The position numbers were made by a program, and so were the translations under genes. A DNA stretch of 64,000 bases from positions 434,001 through 498,000 of the forward strand of contig NZ_JACHFL010000003.1 in the NCBI RefSeq assembly GCF_014201875.1, in the 5' to 3' direction. Below the pieces are notes generated by a model. That model was not told the origin of the DNA. It saw only the letters and a program-made list of their open reading frames with translations, and did no database searches. Below, in pieces: positions 1-9,201 of this stretch (positions within the stretch are counted from its first letter, which is position 1; each line of letters opens with the position of its first letter). Source of the stretch: Deinococcus humi (GTDB lineage Bacteria > Deinococcota > Deinococci > Deinococcales > Deinococcaceae).

Positions 1-349
1 GCAGCAGGTTGACTGCGATCAGCACACCGCTGAAGGTCTGGGCCAGGTCTCTTCTCCCAGCGGCATCCAGAGATTTGTAGGTAGGAATAAAAGAATTGAC
101 CAGCGCGCCCTCGGCCAGCAGTTCGCGCAGCAGGTTGGGAACCTTGACAGCGACCAGAAAGGCGTCCAGCAAGGTATTGCCGAACAACCCCATGATCTGC
201 GTCCGCACAATGCCCGACAGCCGCGAACCCAACGTGCCCAGCATGACGATCAGGGTGTTGGCCCGCAGCGATTTGCGCGGCAGCGGAGCGGGACGGGCGG
301 GGCCTTTTTGCGATTCGGGGGGATCAGGGGCGGCGGGTGGAACGGTCAC
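1..349 (-). CDS. murJ: Lipid II flippase MurJ (MviN family), N-terminal part, cut by the window edge
   Basis: The visible 116 residues begin with a Pro/Ala-rich leader, followed by KSLRANTLIVMLGTLGSRL, SGIVRTQIMGLFG and VAVKVPNLLRELLAEGALVN. This is the first-helix signature of the MurJ/MviN family, which flips lipid II across the membrane for peptidoglycan synthesis. The GTG start at 349 is chosen because TACAGT lies 7 nt upstream, the spacing of a leaderless promoter. No ATG in this frame would keep the conserved first helix and also have a promoter or ribosome site. The remaining helices lie outside the window. The family call is secure; the exact start is an inference. Confidence 0.9.
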   Translation of the reverse strand, partial: MTVPPAAPDPPESQKGPARPAPLPRKSLRANTLIVMLGTLGSRLSGIVRTQIMGLFGNTLLDAFLVAVKVPNLLRELLAEGALVNSFIPTYKSLDAAGRRDLAQTFSGVLIAVNLL

Positions 350-431
350 GCGGCCAACTGTAGTGGATTGGGGTGGCAGGAATGGGGAGTCGGGTGGGAG
401 CTGGGCAAAACCGGAAGCTCCCCAGTGGCCT

Positions 432-902
432 TTACGCCTCGCCCACCTCCGCCACTCCGTCGGTGCCGACGCGTAACTTCGCCTCTCCGAAGTGCACGTT
501 CAGCACCAGTCCCCGCAGGTAGTCGCAAAGGTGGGGGGGAAGATCCTGCACCGTGAAGGGCTGACGTGGCGCAGCTACCAGGCGGTAAATCCCCGCCTGT
601 TCCGGCACACGATCATAGACATAGGCGCCCCGGCGCTGAGGAGGGGTCAGGTGTTCGTCGAAGCCACCCGCCGGAGCGTTGGGCGGCTCGGCTTCAGGGC
701 GGGTGTCGATCCAGACGTGCAGGGCTTCAAGCAGTTCCTCGGAAGCCAGGGCCGCCTCCGGAACCTGGGTGTCGCCCGCCGCCATGAACTGCGCGACATG
801 GCCGCGCATGTCGGCGGCGAACCAGTCGAACTCCACACCCAGCAGTTCCTCTCGGGTGATGACGGTATGGGCCCCTGTCTTTCCAGGATCAGTCTCCCCC
901 AC
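432..902 (-). CDS. Hypothetical protein, 156 aa, translationally coupled to pgm
   Basis: The GTG start lies 2 nt after the pgm stop codon, so translation is probably coupled to pgm. The protein begins VGETDPGKTGAHTVITREE and contains LLGVEFDWFAADMRGHVAQF, which suggests a small soluble helical protein followed by a beta-rich C-terminal half (YVYDRVPEQAGIYRLVAAP). It has no signal peptide or membrane segment. I do not recognise the family. A role connected with sugar phosphates is suggested only by position. An 82-bp gap separates it from murJ, which has its own -10 box. Confidence 0.75.
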   Translation of the reverse strand: MGETDPGKTGAHTVITREELLGVEFDWFAADMRGHVAQFMAAGDTQVPEAALASEELLEALHVWIDTRPEAEPPNAPAGGFDEHLTPPQRRGAYVYDRVPEQAGIYRLVAAPRQPFTVQDLPPHLCDYLRGLVLNVHFGEAKLRVGTDGVAEVGEA

Positions 903-904
903 CC

Positions 905-2539
905 CTACTTGCCCCCCAGCGCCTCGGTGACCACCTCGCGGGCCTCCTCCATCACCTGTTTCAAATGCTCCGCACCCTTGAAGCTCTCGGCGTAGATCTT
1001 GTACACGTTCTCGGTGCCGCTGGGCCGGGCGGCGAACCACGCCTCGGCGGTGGTCACCTTCAGGCCGCCGATGGGCGCGTCGTTGCCGGGAGCGCGGGTC
1101 AGTCGCGCGGTGATCGGATCGCCGGCCAGAGTCTGCGCCTTCACGTCCTCCGGTGAGAGGTTGCCCAGAATCTTTTTCTGCTCGGGCGTGGCAGGCGCGT
1201 CCTGGCGGTCATAGGCGGTCGCGCCGTATTTCTCGGTCAGGTCGGCAAAGCGCTGGCTGGGCGTTTTGCCCGTCTTGGCCGTCATCTCGGCTGCCAGCAG
1301 GCCGGGAATCACGCCGTCTTTATCGGTGCTCCAGGCTCCGCCATCCCGGCGCAGGAAGCTGGCCCCGGCGGATTCCTCGCCACCGAAGCCCAGATCGCCG
1401 GTCAGCAGCCCGTCCACGAAATATTTGAAGCCGACCGGAACTTCCACAAGAGTGCGGCCCAGCCCCGCAGCCACGCGGTCAATCAGGGCACTGCTGACCA
1501 GCGTTTTGCCCACGCCCGCTTCCCGTCGCCAGCCGGGACGGTGCTGGAACAGGTAGTCGATCATCACGGCCAGATAATGATTCGGGTTCATCAGGCCGTC
1601 GGCCGTAACGATGCCGTGGCGGTCGGCGTCCGGGTCATTGCCCACCGCCACGTCGAAATCGTCCTTAAGACGAAGCAGCCCGGCCATCGCGTAAGGGCTG
1701 GAGCAGTCCATGCGAATCTTCCCGTCCTTGTCCACACTCATGAAGGCAAAGCGGGGATCGACGGTCCGGTTCACGATCTCGAAGTTCAGACCATACTCGG
1801 CCAGGATCGCCTCCCACACCGGCAGGCTGGCCCCACCCAGCGGATCGATGCCGACGTGTACACCGCTCTCCTTGATGGCCTCCAGGTCGATGACCTCCGG
1901 CAACTGGCGCACATATGGCGTGATGAAGTCGAACTCTTCGAGTTTGCCCATCGCGTCTTCGAGAGACAGGCGTTTCACGTCGCGCATTTCATTCTCGAGG
2001 ATGGCGTTGGCGCGGGCCTGCACGGCCCCGGTCACGTCGGTGTCGGCGGGTCCGCCGCTGGGCGGGTTGTACTTGAAACCGCCGTCCTGCGGGGGATTGT
2101 GACTGGGCGTGATCACGATGCCGTCCGCCGTGCCCCCCTTGCCCGCACGGTTGTGTTCGAGGATCGCGTGGCTGATCAGCGGTGTGGCGGTCATCACACC
2201 GGGCTGCACGCAAACGCGCACGCCATTTGCGGTCAGGACCTCCAGGGCACTCATCCACGCGGGTTCGGACAGGGCGTGGGAATCCAGGCCCATGAACAGC
2301 GGTCCGCTGATGCCCGCTGCGGCACGGTGTTCTGCCACAGCCTGCGCCACCGCCAGAATGTGCGCCTCGTTGAAGGTCCCGTTCAGGCTGGTGCCCCGGT
2401 GGCCGCTGGTGCCGAAGGCCACGCGTTGCAGTGGATCGTTGACATCCGGGCGCGTTTCGTAGTAATGCGCCACCAGACGTGGAATGTTCGTCAGCAGGCT
2501 CTGAGGAGCGGGTTTTCCGGCCAGTTCGCTGAGGGTCAT
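905..2539 (-). CDS. pgm: Phosphoglucomutase (alpha-D-glucose-phosphate specific), 544 aa
   Basis: Interconverts glucose 1-phosphate and glucose 6-phosphate in the cytoplasm, feeding glycogen/trehalose and cell-envelope sugar pathways. The phosphoserine loop TPSHNPP has the catalytic Ser near residue 146. The metal-binding loop is DPDADRHG and the sugar-binding loop is GEESAGASF. The N-terminal [10 protein letters not shown] is typical of the Pgm branch. The start is ATG 2539, since TAAACT sits 7 nt upstream (leaderless type); an upstream extension to 2650 would be non-homologous. Length fits the roughly 545 aa family norm. Confidence 0.95.
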   Translation of the reverse strand: MTLSELAGKPAPQSLLTNIPRLVAHYYETRPDVNDPLQRVAFGTSGHRGTSLNGTFNEAHILAVAQAVAEHRAAAGISGPLFMGLDSHALSEPAWMSALEVLTANGVRVCVQPGVMTATPLISHAILEHNRAGKGGTADGIVITPSHNPPQDGGFKYNPPSGGPADTDVTGAVQARANAILENEMRDVKRLSLEDAMGKLEEFDFITPYVRQLPEVIDLEAIKESGVHVGIDPLGGASLPVWEAILAEYGLNFEIVNRTVDPRFAFMSVDKDGKIRMDCSSPYAMAGLLRLKDDFDVAVGNDPDADRHGIVTADGLMNPNHYLAVMIDYLFQHRPGWRREAGVGKTLVSSALIDRVAAGLGRTLVEVPVGFKYFVDGLLTGDLGFGGEESAGASFLRRDGGAWSTDKDGVIPGLLAAEMTAKTGKTPSQRFADLTEKYGATAYDRQDAPATPEQKKILGNLSPEDVKAQTLAGDPITARLTRAPGNDAPIGGLKVTTAEAWFAARPSGTENVYKIYAESFKGAEHLKQVMEEAREVVTEALGGK

Positions 2540-2705
2540 AGGGGGCAGTTTAACGGGCCTGTTCCAGACCGCCCGATTCCATGAGCAAAATGCCGGGAAC
2601 GCTTTAAGGCGGTGTCTTCTCAAATGCCCCGCCAGCACGATCAAGCTCACGTTTTGTAAATGTTCCGATCACCCATTCGCGCGTGGGATGGGTCACAGTG
2701 GCGGC

Positions 2706-3326
2706 ATGAAGAAAATGATGATGGCCGCCGCAGCGATAGGAATGACTGGACTTCTAGCGGGCTGTGGCTCGTCTGGCAGTGCACCTGACGGTAGCGGCAG
2801 CGCACGTATCGTGGATTTAAAGACAGAGTACGCCTCATCCCTCACTCCAACCGTCCAATATGCGGGATGCGACAGCGTCACCAATCCCAGCGATACGGCG
2901 CGTAAGTACTCAACTCAGGTGGTGGTCGAGTTCGCGGCTGTAGGTGATATCAAATCAGTGGATGTGAAGCTAAAGGGAACGAATACGAACACCTATGATT
3001 CCGCATTCAACAAAAACGTTCCTTCCGAGCAACTCAAGACGTTGCCTAACGGTAATTACCGCGTCATCTTCGATGCCAACTCGGCTACCGGGGCGTTCCT
3101 GCCTAGCAGCGTCGGCACCCAGAGCATAGTTGTAACGCCGGTCGAGCAGGACCCACGTCCTGTCAAGGCGGTCACTGGTCAAGACAAGGTACCGGGTGGC
3201 TTCTACACCGAACTGACCATCAATACCGCTACAGCTAATTTCACCATTGACAGCCGTAATCTGCGCGTCATTCCAGTTTACCGGTCATGCACCTTGCAGA
3301 ACGTCGCCCAACCTCTCAAGTTGTAA
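2706..3326 (+). CDS. Small lipoprotein, 206 aa, first of a tandem paralogous pair
   Basis: Begins MKKMMMAAAAIGMTGLLAGC, a lipoprotein signal with lipobox LLAGC and Cys20, so it should be lipid-anchored on the outer face of a membrane. The mature part is beta-rich and ends VIPVYRSC. It shares the order IVVTPV, then a basic stretch, then IPV..C with the next gene, so the two are probably paralogues. No enzymatic motif is visible. The cysteine in YAGCDSV and the C-terminal Cys could form a disulfide. Base use is less G/C-biased than in neighbouring housekeeping genes. Function unknown. Confidence 0.8.
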   Translation: MKKMMMAAAAIGMTGLLAGCGSSGSAPDGSGSARIVDLKTEYASSLTPTVQYAGCDSVTNPSDTARKYSTQVVVEFAAVGDIKSVDVKLKGTNTNTYDSAFNKNVPSEQLKTLPNGNYRVIFDANSATGAFLPSSVGTQSIVVTPVEQDPRPVKAVTGQDKVPGGFYTELTINTATANFTIDSRNLRVIPVYRSCTLQNVAQPLKL

Positions 3327-3345
3327 ACCGTTCCGATTGATTTAC

Positions 3346-3374
3346 GCCGGGACCGTGAGGCTCCCGGCATTTTC
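3346..3374 (+). terminator. Intrinsic terminator after the first lipoprotein gene
   Basis: GCCGGGA and TCCCGGC form a 7-bp stem with a 9-nt loop, followed by ATTTTC. It lies 20 nt after the stop codon and separates the two paralogous lipoprotein genes into two transcripts. Confidence 0.65.
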
Positions 3375-3445
3375 ATGAGGTGTCCTTAGCTTTGCTGAAG
3401 GTAGGGGTCACGCGGGCGTCAGCTTGGTAAGTCACATTGAGTAGT

Positions 3446-4048
3446 ATGAAAAAGCTCTTGATGGCAGCAGTGGGACTGACGGGCGTGTTGGCGAGCTGTG
3501 GTGGGGTCGAGGTTACTATTGATCCTGGGATTATTTCCAACCCTGTACTGATAACTCCTACAAATCCAGGGACGGGAATCACTCCGGTAAGCAACTTACA
3601 ACTGTTGTCATATCAAAGTGAGTACACCCTCCCGACGGCATACACCGACACGAAAACAGGTGCCACCTACGCAAAGGGCTCCTCGGTGATTTGCGACAAT
3701 TTGAACACTCGTATGAGCGTGGACGTTGATTTCTCTGGCACCATCAATCGATTTGGGGTTCGGCTAGACGGCCGTGATACCCCAGCAACGGGGACGATCT
3801 TCTCTGGGCCGCTGGGTAACATTCAGTCATCGAATCCAACTCGCTTTGAGTTCACGCTGGGAAATGGAGTGGCCCCGCTCAGTCTCGGCGACAAGCTGAA
3901 AGCCCAGGCTATCGTCGTGACACCAGTCAATACGTTCACTGTCAAAGGTGCAACGTTCGTCAGCGTTCAGGCCATGAGCGCCGATGGAACGCTCAGTGAA
4001 GTGGTGGATAGCGTCCAGGCAATTCCTGTGGCGGATTGCACCCGTTGA
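3446..4048 (+). CDS. Small lipoprotein, 200 aa, second of a tandem paralogous pair
   Basis: Begins MKKLLMAAVGLTGVLASC with lipobox VLASC and Cys18. The mature protein is a beta-rich domain with two further cysteines (VICDN and the C-terminal VADC), parallel to the two mature cysteines in the preceding gene. The block AQAIVVTPVN aligns with TQSIVVTPVE of its neighbour. The upstream sequences of both genes share GTCACA about 12 nt before the ATG, consistent with a duplicated promoter region. No known function. A strong terminator follows. Confidence 0.8.
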   Translation: MKKLLMAAVGLTGVLASCGGVEVTIDPGIISNPVLITPTNPGTGITPVSNLQLLSYQSEYTLPTAYTDTKTGATYAKGSSVICDNLNTRMSVDVDFSGTINRFGVRLDGRDTPATGTIFSGPLGNIQSSNPTRFEFTLGNGVAPLSLGDKLKAQAIVVTPVNTFTVKGATFVSVQAMSADGTLSEVVDSVQAIPVADCTR

Positions 4049-4065
4049 CAGTCTGACTGTTGAAA

Positions 4066-4100
4066 ACAAACCGTCCCACATCGGGGCGGTTTGTTTATGT
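4066..4100 (+). terminator. Intrinsic terminator after the second lipoprotein gene
   Basis: ACAAACCG pairs with CGGTTTGT around a short GC-rich top, followed by TTATGTCCGTTTTT. It lies between convergent genes (the lipoprotein on plus and the HelD-like gene on minus). Confidence 0.8.
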
Positions 4101-4106
4101 CCGTTT

Positions 4107-6284
4107 TTACGCCACCAGCGGGTGCAGTTCGCCTACACTCACCAGCGCCAGCCAGTGAAGGGCACGACTGGCGCTGACATATAGAAGGCGCCGCTCATAC
4201 TCGGTGCTCTCGTCGTAAGTGTGGGCGTTGGCGCTGCTCACGATGGCCGCACTGAACTCCAGCCCCTTGGCAAGACTGACCGGGAGCACCACCAGTCCGC
4301 CCCGGAAACGGTGTTCCTGGGTGGTGATCGGCTGGGCGTCGGTGTCGTGGTCGCGCAGGGCCTCAGCCAGCCGGTCTGCGTCCACAGCACGGCGGGTCAC
4401 GATGGCGATGTTGACGTGCCCGGCAGCCTGCGCGTCCTTGACCGCCTGCGCGATCAGCGGCAACTCGCCGTAGGGGGCGTCTGCCGGGGCGGTGTAGCGC
4501 TGCACCTCCGCCCCGTCGCGGTCCACACCCTGTACCTGGGCGGCGCGGTTGTAGGTGGCAGCGATGCGCGCTCCCAGTTCAGTGATCTGGCGGGTGCTAC
4601 GGTAAGTGCGGCCCAATGTCAGCACCTCGGCGCCGGGCAGCACGGCCTGCACCGCCTCCCAGCTACTCGGCCCCTTGTAGCCGTGCATACCCTGGTTCAG
4701 GTCCCCCAGTGCGGTCAGGTGGCCGGGGCGCGTGGCGCGTCCCAGCAGGGCGTACAGCAGCGGCGAGTAGTCCTGCGCCTCGTCCAGCACCACGTGGTCA
4801 AAGGGTTCGAGGTTGCGCCCGTCCTGCCGCCCGATTCCCCCTGTAAAGGCTTGCACCGCCAGCATCAGCGGCAATTCGGTGGCGTCGGCGTGGGCGCGGC
4901 GTGGCGTGGGAATGCCGCTCAGTGGATCGGTACCGAGCAGAGCGATCTCGCGTTCGGTCAGCAGGCCACTCGAGCGAAGGGCTTCGGGACTGCCCAGCAG
5001 ACGGCGGGCCTCGGTGACGGGGGTGGTGCTGGCGAAAACCCGCCCCAGCAGCGCCGTGATGGGCGCCGAGAGCTGGCGCAGCACGCTGGCTTCCTCATCA
5101 TCGGGCACATTCAGCTGCGACAACGCCAGGTCTTCCACGGCCCGGCGGAAACCAGTCCGGTAGCCGCTCAGGGGATCGGCAGCAAACACGTCTCGCAGGA
5201 TGGCGTGCAGTTCGGTGTCGGTCAGAGCGAAAGTCTGGGGCTCACGCTGGTTCAGGGCCACCTCCTCTCGCAGGGCTTGACCGCGCAGGGCGGCGTTAAA
5301 GCGATTCCACAGGTGAGTGCGGATCACGTCCAGCATCCGGGCGTCGCCCAGCAGCTTGGCGCGTCGCCACGCCAGTGCGCGGCGGGTGTTGTCGTGATCT
5401 GTCAGCAGCAGGGTCAGCGTGCGGTCGGTGACCTCCAGCTTCTCCAGACCCAGCAGCCCGATGGCCCAGCTTTCGGGGGTGGTCACATTGACGGCCCCAA
5501 TGCCCAGCTCAGGCAGAATCCGCGCGGCGTACGTGGCAAGCACCCGGTTGGGCATCAGCACCATGCAGGCCTCCGCCCGCGCCTGCTGCGGCCCACGCTC
5601 AGCATTGGTCATCCACGCCAGACGGTGGAAACCAATGGTGGTCTTGCCCGAACCTGCCGCCCCCTGAATGATCACCGGGGTTCCGGCGGAGTAACGCATG
5701 GCGGTGTTCTGCTCGGGCTGCAGCGTTTCCACCACGTCGCGCATACCGGCAGTGCTGCCCTCTTCCAACCTGCGCAACAGCACTTCCTCGCGGCCCCCGG
5801 TGTCGCCGCCGGCCTCATCGTCATACAGATCGGTGACGCGGTGGAGGGTCTTGGCGGCAATGTCGAGCTGCCGTCGCCGCTTGATTACGCCCTGCCCACC
5901 CCGACGCGGCGTCCAGCCCAGAGCGTCGGAGTAGAACAGGCTGCCCACTTCGCTGTCCCAGCCCACCACGCTGTGCGGCCCCTTCACGTCGCGGAAGCCG
6001 TGCTTGCCGATGTACAGCGTCTGCTCGCGCCCGCCCACGCGCACCTTCAGACTGCCGAAATACGGGTGATGGACGTGCGGCGAAAGCATCGCCGCGTGCT
6101 CCCCGGCCTCGTCGGCCAGGATGATGCTAGTTTCCAGATCCGCTCCCATCTGGCGGTCGCGGTCTTCCCAGAAGTCGATCTGGCGCAGCATGGCGTCCAC
6201 CGTGCCTTTTAAGTGCGCGGTTTCGGATTGGAAGTCGGGGTGGGAATCGTGGACAGGTGGGCGGGCAGAAGCAGGTGCAGACAT
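4107..6284 (-). CDS. HelD-like superfamily 1 ATPase/helicase, 725 aa
   Basis: UvrD/Rep-type SF1 ATPase of the HelD group. In other bacteria HelD binds RNA polymerase and releases it from stalled complexes. Residues 1-150 are helical with a YFGSLKVRVGGREQTLYIGK beta segment, as in HelD N-terminal regions. Walker A GAAGSGKTT is at residues 208-216, LDEAQDYSP is Walker B, and LGRTYRSTRQI and the C-terminal VSLAKGLEFSAAIV and RRLLYVSASRA motifs follow. The ATG at 6284 has TATTCT 8 nt upstream, fitting a leaderless or near-leaderless mRNA. A role as a true helicase in repair cannot be excluded; the HelD assignment rests on domain order. Confidence 0.85.
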   Translation of the reverse strand: MSAPASARPPVHDSHPDFQSETAHLKGTVDAMLRQIDFWEDRDRQMGADLETSIILADEAGEHAAMLSPHVHHPYFGSLKVRVGGREQTLYIGKHGFRDVKGPHSVVGWDSEVGSLFYSDALGWTPRRGGQGVIKRRRQLDIAAKTLHRVTDLYDDEAGGDTGGREEVLLRRLEEGSTAGMRDVVETLQPEQNTAMRYSAGTPVIIQGAAGSGKTTIGFHRLAWMTNAERGPQQARAEACMVLMPNRVLATYAARILPELGIGAVNVTTPESWAIGLLGLEKLEVTDRTLTLLLTDHDNTRRALAWRRAKLLGDARMLDVIRTHLWNRFNAALRGQALREEVALNQREPQTFALTDTELHAILRDVFAADPLSGYRTGFRRAVEDLALSQLNVPDDEEASVLRQLSAPITALLGRVFASTTPVTEARRLLGSPEALRSSGLLTEREIALLGTDPLSGIPTPRRAHADATELPLMLAVQAFTGGIGRQDGRNLEPFDHVVLDEAQDYSPLLYALLGRATRPGHLTALGDLNQGMHGYKGPSSWEAVQAVLPGAEVLTLGRTYRSTRQITELGARIAATYNRAAQVQGVDRDGAEVQRYTAPADAPYGELPLIAQAVKDAQAAGHVNIAIVTRRAVDADRLAEALRDHDTDAQPITTQEHRFRGGLVVLPVSLAKGLEFSAAIVSSANAHTYDESTEYERRLLYVSASRALHWLALVSVGELHPLVA

Positions 6285-6352
6285 CGCCGCCCAGAATACG
6301 GGGTCTGGGCGGCGCGAAAAGGGAGGTTGAGGGTTGTGCCGGATAGGGTGGG

Positions 6353-7474
6353 TCAGCCCCCCCCCACCAGTTCCGGCTGAGGCAGTTCGGCAATCTGCTC
6401 CCCCGCTTCGTCCAACACAAACTTGTCGATGTACGTCGAGTTCATCAGGTGCAGCGCCCCCATGTATTTCAGGCGAAACGTGACGTAACTGCCTACCTTC
6501 AATCCGGCCTCGTTGTCGCCCACATTCAGCACCAGCATGTCGCTGCTGCCGCCGATCACTTCCAGGCGCCCATCCACCGGCTCCAGGTACTGGGGGGAGA
6601 TGTCCAGGTAGCCCACATCCAGAATGGCGCGGTGGCTGGTTCCCGCACTGCTCTCGCTCTCGGCGGTCACCCCAAACGGGTTCTTGCCCAGCGTGCCGGA
6701 CGGCGTGGTGGGCTTCTCGGCCAGCTCGATCACCTGCGCGTGTAATTCCAGCACGTCGTCGTGCATTCCAGCGAAGGTGTCCTCGGCCACCAGATCCTGG
6801 CCGAAGAACAGCGCCTCACCGATACGGAAGTGGTTGATGGCCTGGGGCAACCCGCCCGCCATTAAGAGTGGGATGGTCACGGTAGTCCCGGCACTGACCC
6901 ACTGGATGTCCACGTTGTTCTTCAACTCGATAATCTTCTTGTACAGGCCCAACTGGATTAGCTTGTCCTCGCTGGGCATCACGCCGTTCAGGCAGTTCAG
7001 GTTGGTGCCGATGCCGATGATTTTAATGTTCGGCAGCTGGAAGACCTGTTCGTAGAACTCGACAATGTCCTCCCGCAGCACGCCCTCGCGCAGATCGCCC
7101 ATCTCGATCATGATGATGATCAGGTGCTGCCGGTCCTGGCGCACGGCCTCGGCGGAGATGGCGCGGATGGTCTCCAGCTCGGTGTTGAAGCTCACGTCCG
7201 CCCACGTCACCAGCTCCTCGATCAGGGCGGAGGCGGGCGGCTTGATGTACACGGTCTGCGCCTCTGGCGCCAGCTCCTTGATGGCCCGCAGGTTGCTGAT
7301 GCGCGAGTCCAGCAGTTCTAGGCGGCCCAGGCGAATGACCTCGTTCAGAAACAGTTTGTGGCCGCACAGCAGCTTGGTGGTGATGCCCCAGTCGATGTGG
7401 TGTCCACCAAGCAGATTTTCAAGAAAATTGAAGTTGGCCTGCAACTTGGGGCGGTCCAGGGTCAGGTAGGCCAT
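6353..7474 (-). CDS. Alanine/ornithine racemase family PLP enzyme, 373 aa
   Basis: Fold-type III PLP-dependent racemase barrel like alanine racemase, without the usual C-terminal alanine racemase domain. The probable Schiff-base lysine is Lys34 in WGITTKLLCGHK. VSAGTTVTIPLLMAGG probably forms the phosphate-binding loop and INHFRIGEALFFG follows. It resembles the ornithine racemase group. Deinococcus peptidoglycan contains ornithine, so a link to ornithine stereochemistry is attractive but inferred. The start is set by a very strong ribosome site (AGGAGGTGAC) 4 nt before the ATG. It follows the GNAT gene by 63 nt and is probably in the same operon. Confidence 0.85.
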   Translation of the reverse strand: MAYLTLDRPKLQANFNFLENLLGGHHIDWGITTKLLCGHKLFLNEVIRLGRLELLDSRISNLRAIKELAPEAQTVYIKPPASALIEELVTWADVSFNTELETIRAISAEAVRQDRQHLIIIMIEMGDLREGVLREDIVEFYEQVFQLPNIKIIGIGTNLNCLNGVMPSEDKLIQLGLYKKIIELKNNVDIQWVSAGTTVTIPLLMAGGLPQAINHFRIGEALFFGQDLVAEDTFAGMHDDVLELHAQVIELAEKPTTPSGTLGKNPFGVTAESESSAGTSHRAILDVGYLDISPQYLEPVDGRLEVIGGSSDMLVLNVGDNEAGLKVGSYVTFRLKYMGALHLMNSTYIDKFVLDEAGEQIAELPQPELVGGG

Positions 7475-7537
7475 TGGGTCACCTCCTCAGATAAAATTGA
7501 GACGATTAGGAAAGGGGCCGAGGGCAGCGGAACGCCC

Positions 7538-7990
7538 TCAACGGGTCAGCCGCATTTCAAGGTATTTGTTGGTAAAGCCCAGCCGCTCGTACAGCTTTTT
7601 AGCCGGGTTGTGGGGTTCAACGTGGAGGGCGACGTTGCCCTCCACGCTCGCCAGCACCGTTTCCATCAATTGTTGGCCCAGACCGCGCCCGCGCGTCTTG
7701 CCGTGGACGGCAATGTAAACCAGGATGTTTTCAGGGATAAAGCCGCTCATGCCCGTGCGGTTGGTGATCACCGCGCCCAGGATCTTGCCGTCTTCCTCGG
7801 CATACGTAACACTGCCGCCGCGTTCCCGTGCGTAGGCAAGACACGCCTGGATGTCTTCCAAGGCGTCCCCGTACTCGTCGAGATGCGTGTGCAGGAATTC
7901 GGCCACGCGCTGGCCGTCCTCGGCGCTGAGACTGTCGGCAGCCCCTGAGCCCAGCGTGTGGTTGTTGATGTTCAGGGTTTGAGTGGTCAT
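7538..7990 (-). CDS. GNAT family N-acetyltransferase, 150 aa
   Basis: Single GNAT domain. The acetyl-CoA loop is RGRGLGQQLME, preceded by strand ILVYIAVHGKT and followed by the typical C-terminal NPAKKLYERLGFTNKYLEM. Substrate cannot be read from sequence. The ribosome site GGAGGGGAAGA directly precedes the ATG. Immediately upstream of the racemase on the same strand, so the pair may act on the same amino acid (acetylation plus racemisation). A peptide or antibiotic substrate is an alternative. Confidence 0.85.
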   Translation of the reverse strand: MTTQTLNINNHTLGSGAADSLSAEDGQRVAEFLHTHLDEYGDALEDIQACLAYARERGGSVTYAEEDGKILGAVITNRTGMSGFIPENILVYIAVHGKTRGRGLGQQLMETVLASVEGNVALHVEPHNPAKKLYERLGFTNKYLEMRLTR

Positions 7991-8395
7991 TCTTCCCCTC
8001 CTGTGGCCCTCAGCGTAAGGGCTGGTGTGTCATGGCCGCCCCCATCCCGCTTGAGAAACATTTGACATCGGAGGCGACGCTCTGGGGATCGGCAACACAA
8101 GAGGCCGCCCCGCAGCAACAGAGCACCTTAACGCAAATGGGCTGGCCAGTCTGCAAGTCACGGCACGGAGAAAACCCTTGGCGCCGATCTGAAGGCGTTC
8201 ATAAAGCCTGGCCTGGACCACGGGATAGCAAGCAGACGCCGGCGCCCAGGTCAGGATGTAAGCTCGCTTCTGCAATTACGTCAGCAAATCAAGTCAAAGC
8301 CAGAATGGGCTACGGGCTTAATCGACAGTGACGAGGACGAGAACCAGTGGGCAGATTCTCTCCCAGCCCGACGGGCGTGACCCGCTCGCAAACGC
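7991..8395. other. Intergenic region of about 400 bp, no convincing gene
   Basis: Open frames exist on both strands, but none has a good start signal, codon bias or recognisable motif. It must hold the promoter of the GNAT-racemase pair. A TTGACA at 8062-8067 on the plus strand has no -10 partner. I see no tRNA, hairpin terminator or repeat. Confidence 0.5.
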
Positions 8396-8818
8396 TCAGT
8401 GCTCGGAACGCTGCGCCCAGAATCTTTCCAGCCTTACGCCGTCCCTGTTCAGCCACACCAGGGCTACCCTCTGACCCACTCCAAAAAGAACGGCGGCCTG
8501 CCCGAATCTCCAGGCCAGGTCAGCTGCGAGGCGCAGGCCCAGACCGGGCAGAATCACAGACGGCTCGGCCCACTCACCCTCGCCGTTGACTGCGGGAAGG
8601 TGTGGGTGGGAAACGAGCAAGGCGAGCAATTTTTGCTCAGCCCGCCTGTTATCCGCTTCCGATTGAGGTTGTCCTCCCGGATTCCAGGCGGTGACGATGA
8701 CCCACGTCCCAGCGGCCCAGGACAGCGCGGCGACGCAGGGATGGGTGACAAGCTGGAAGCGCTCACTTCCTGTACCGTAAGTTGCAGCCAGGAACGCGGT
8801 CCGCTGCTCCCCCTTCAC
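8396..8818 (-). CDS. DUF3293 domain protein, 140 aa
   Basis: Matches the DUF3293 pattern: an N-terminal strand region, then VIVTAWNPGGQPQSEADNR, then GEGEWAEPSVILPGLGL, then a C-terminal hydrophobic part (AVLFGVGQRVALVWL). Family function is unknown; the proteins are small and cytoplasmic. The start is GTG at 8818, 5 nt after the stop of the upstream gene, so it is probably coupled to it. Last gene of the truD operon. Confidence 0.8.
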   Translation of the reverse strand: MKGEQRTAFLAATYGTGSERFQLVTHPCVAALSWAAGTWVIVTAWNPGGQPQSEADNRRAEQKLLALLVSHPHLPAVNGEGEWAEPSVILPGLGLRLAADLAWRFGQAAVLFGVGQRVALVWLNRDGVRLERFWAQRSEH

Positions 8819-8823
8819 TGCGT

Positions 8824-9201
8824 CTAGCGCCCCACAATGGCAGTCTGGTTCAGGATCACACCCTGGCGAAAGCGCAGGACAATGCTGACCTTCTGGCCTG
8901 CCTTAAACGTGCCGCCCAGCACCACCCGGTAGCCCGAGCTGCCGCTGAGGATCAGGCTGCCGCTGATCGGTACGGATTTGACCACCTCGCAGCGGGGGGT
9001 GCACTTCATCAATCGGGCGCGGCCCAGGCTGCTCCAGACACCCATCAGGTCATCCGGCCTGGACGCATTGACCCGGCCCGTCAGAAGCGCGCCCCCGTAG
9101 CTGGGCATCAGCTTAAGATCGGCACTCAGCCCGGCGGGATTTTGGGCTGCCGCGCCTGGCAACAGCAGCAGGGCCGCCAGCACTGCCGCTCTGGGCGTCA
9201 T
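8824..9201 (-). CDS. Secreted PCu(A)C-like protein lacking the copper ligands, 125 aa
   Basis: Signal peptide [20 protein letters not shown], cleaved near residue 19. The mature ~105 residues follow the PCu(A)C cupredoxin-like order, ending [24 protein letters not shown], which parallels the GGYHVMLMGL..LKAGDSVPLTLTF block of that family. The His and Met ligands of the family motif are absent, and two cysteines (KCTPRC) occur where the motif would start. This is either a degenerate member that no longer binds copper in the classical way or a different beta-sandwich protein. Its ATG overlaps the truD stop (ATGA). Confidence 0.65.
   Translation of the reverse strand: MTPRAAVLAALLLLPGAAAQNPAGLSADLKLMPSYGGALLTGRVNASRPDDLMGVWSSLGRARLMKCTPRCEVVKSVPISGSLILSGSSGYRVVLGGTFKAGQKVSIVLRFRQGVILNQTAIVGR

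Noticed and set aside
8272..8294. TTACGTCA-like half-site resembling a radiation/desiccation response motif
   Set aside because: Only one half fits; the second half is absent and no damage-response gene starts here. I found no full motif of this type in the window.
8030..8331. Overlapping open frames on both strands in the gap before the GNAT gene
   Set aside because: No start signal, no codon bias and no recognisable motif. Treated as non-coding.
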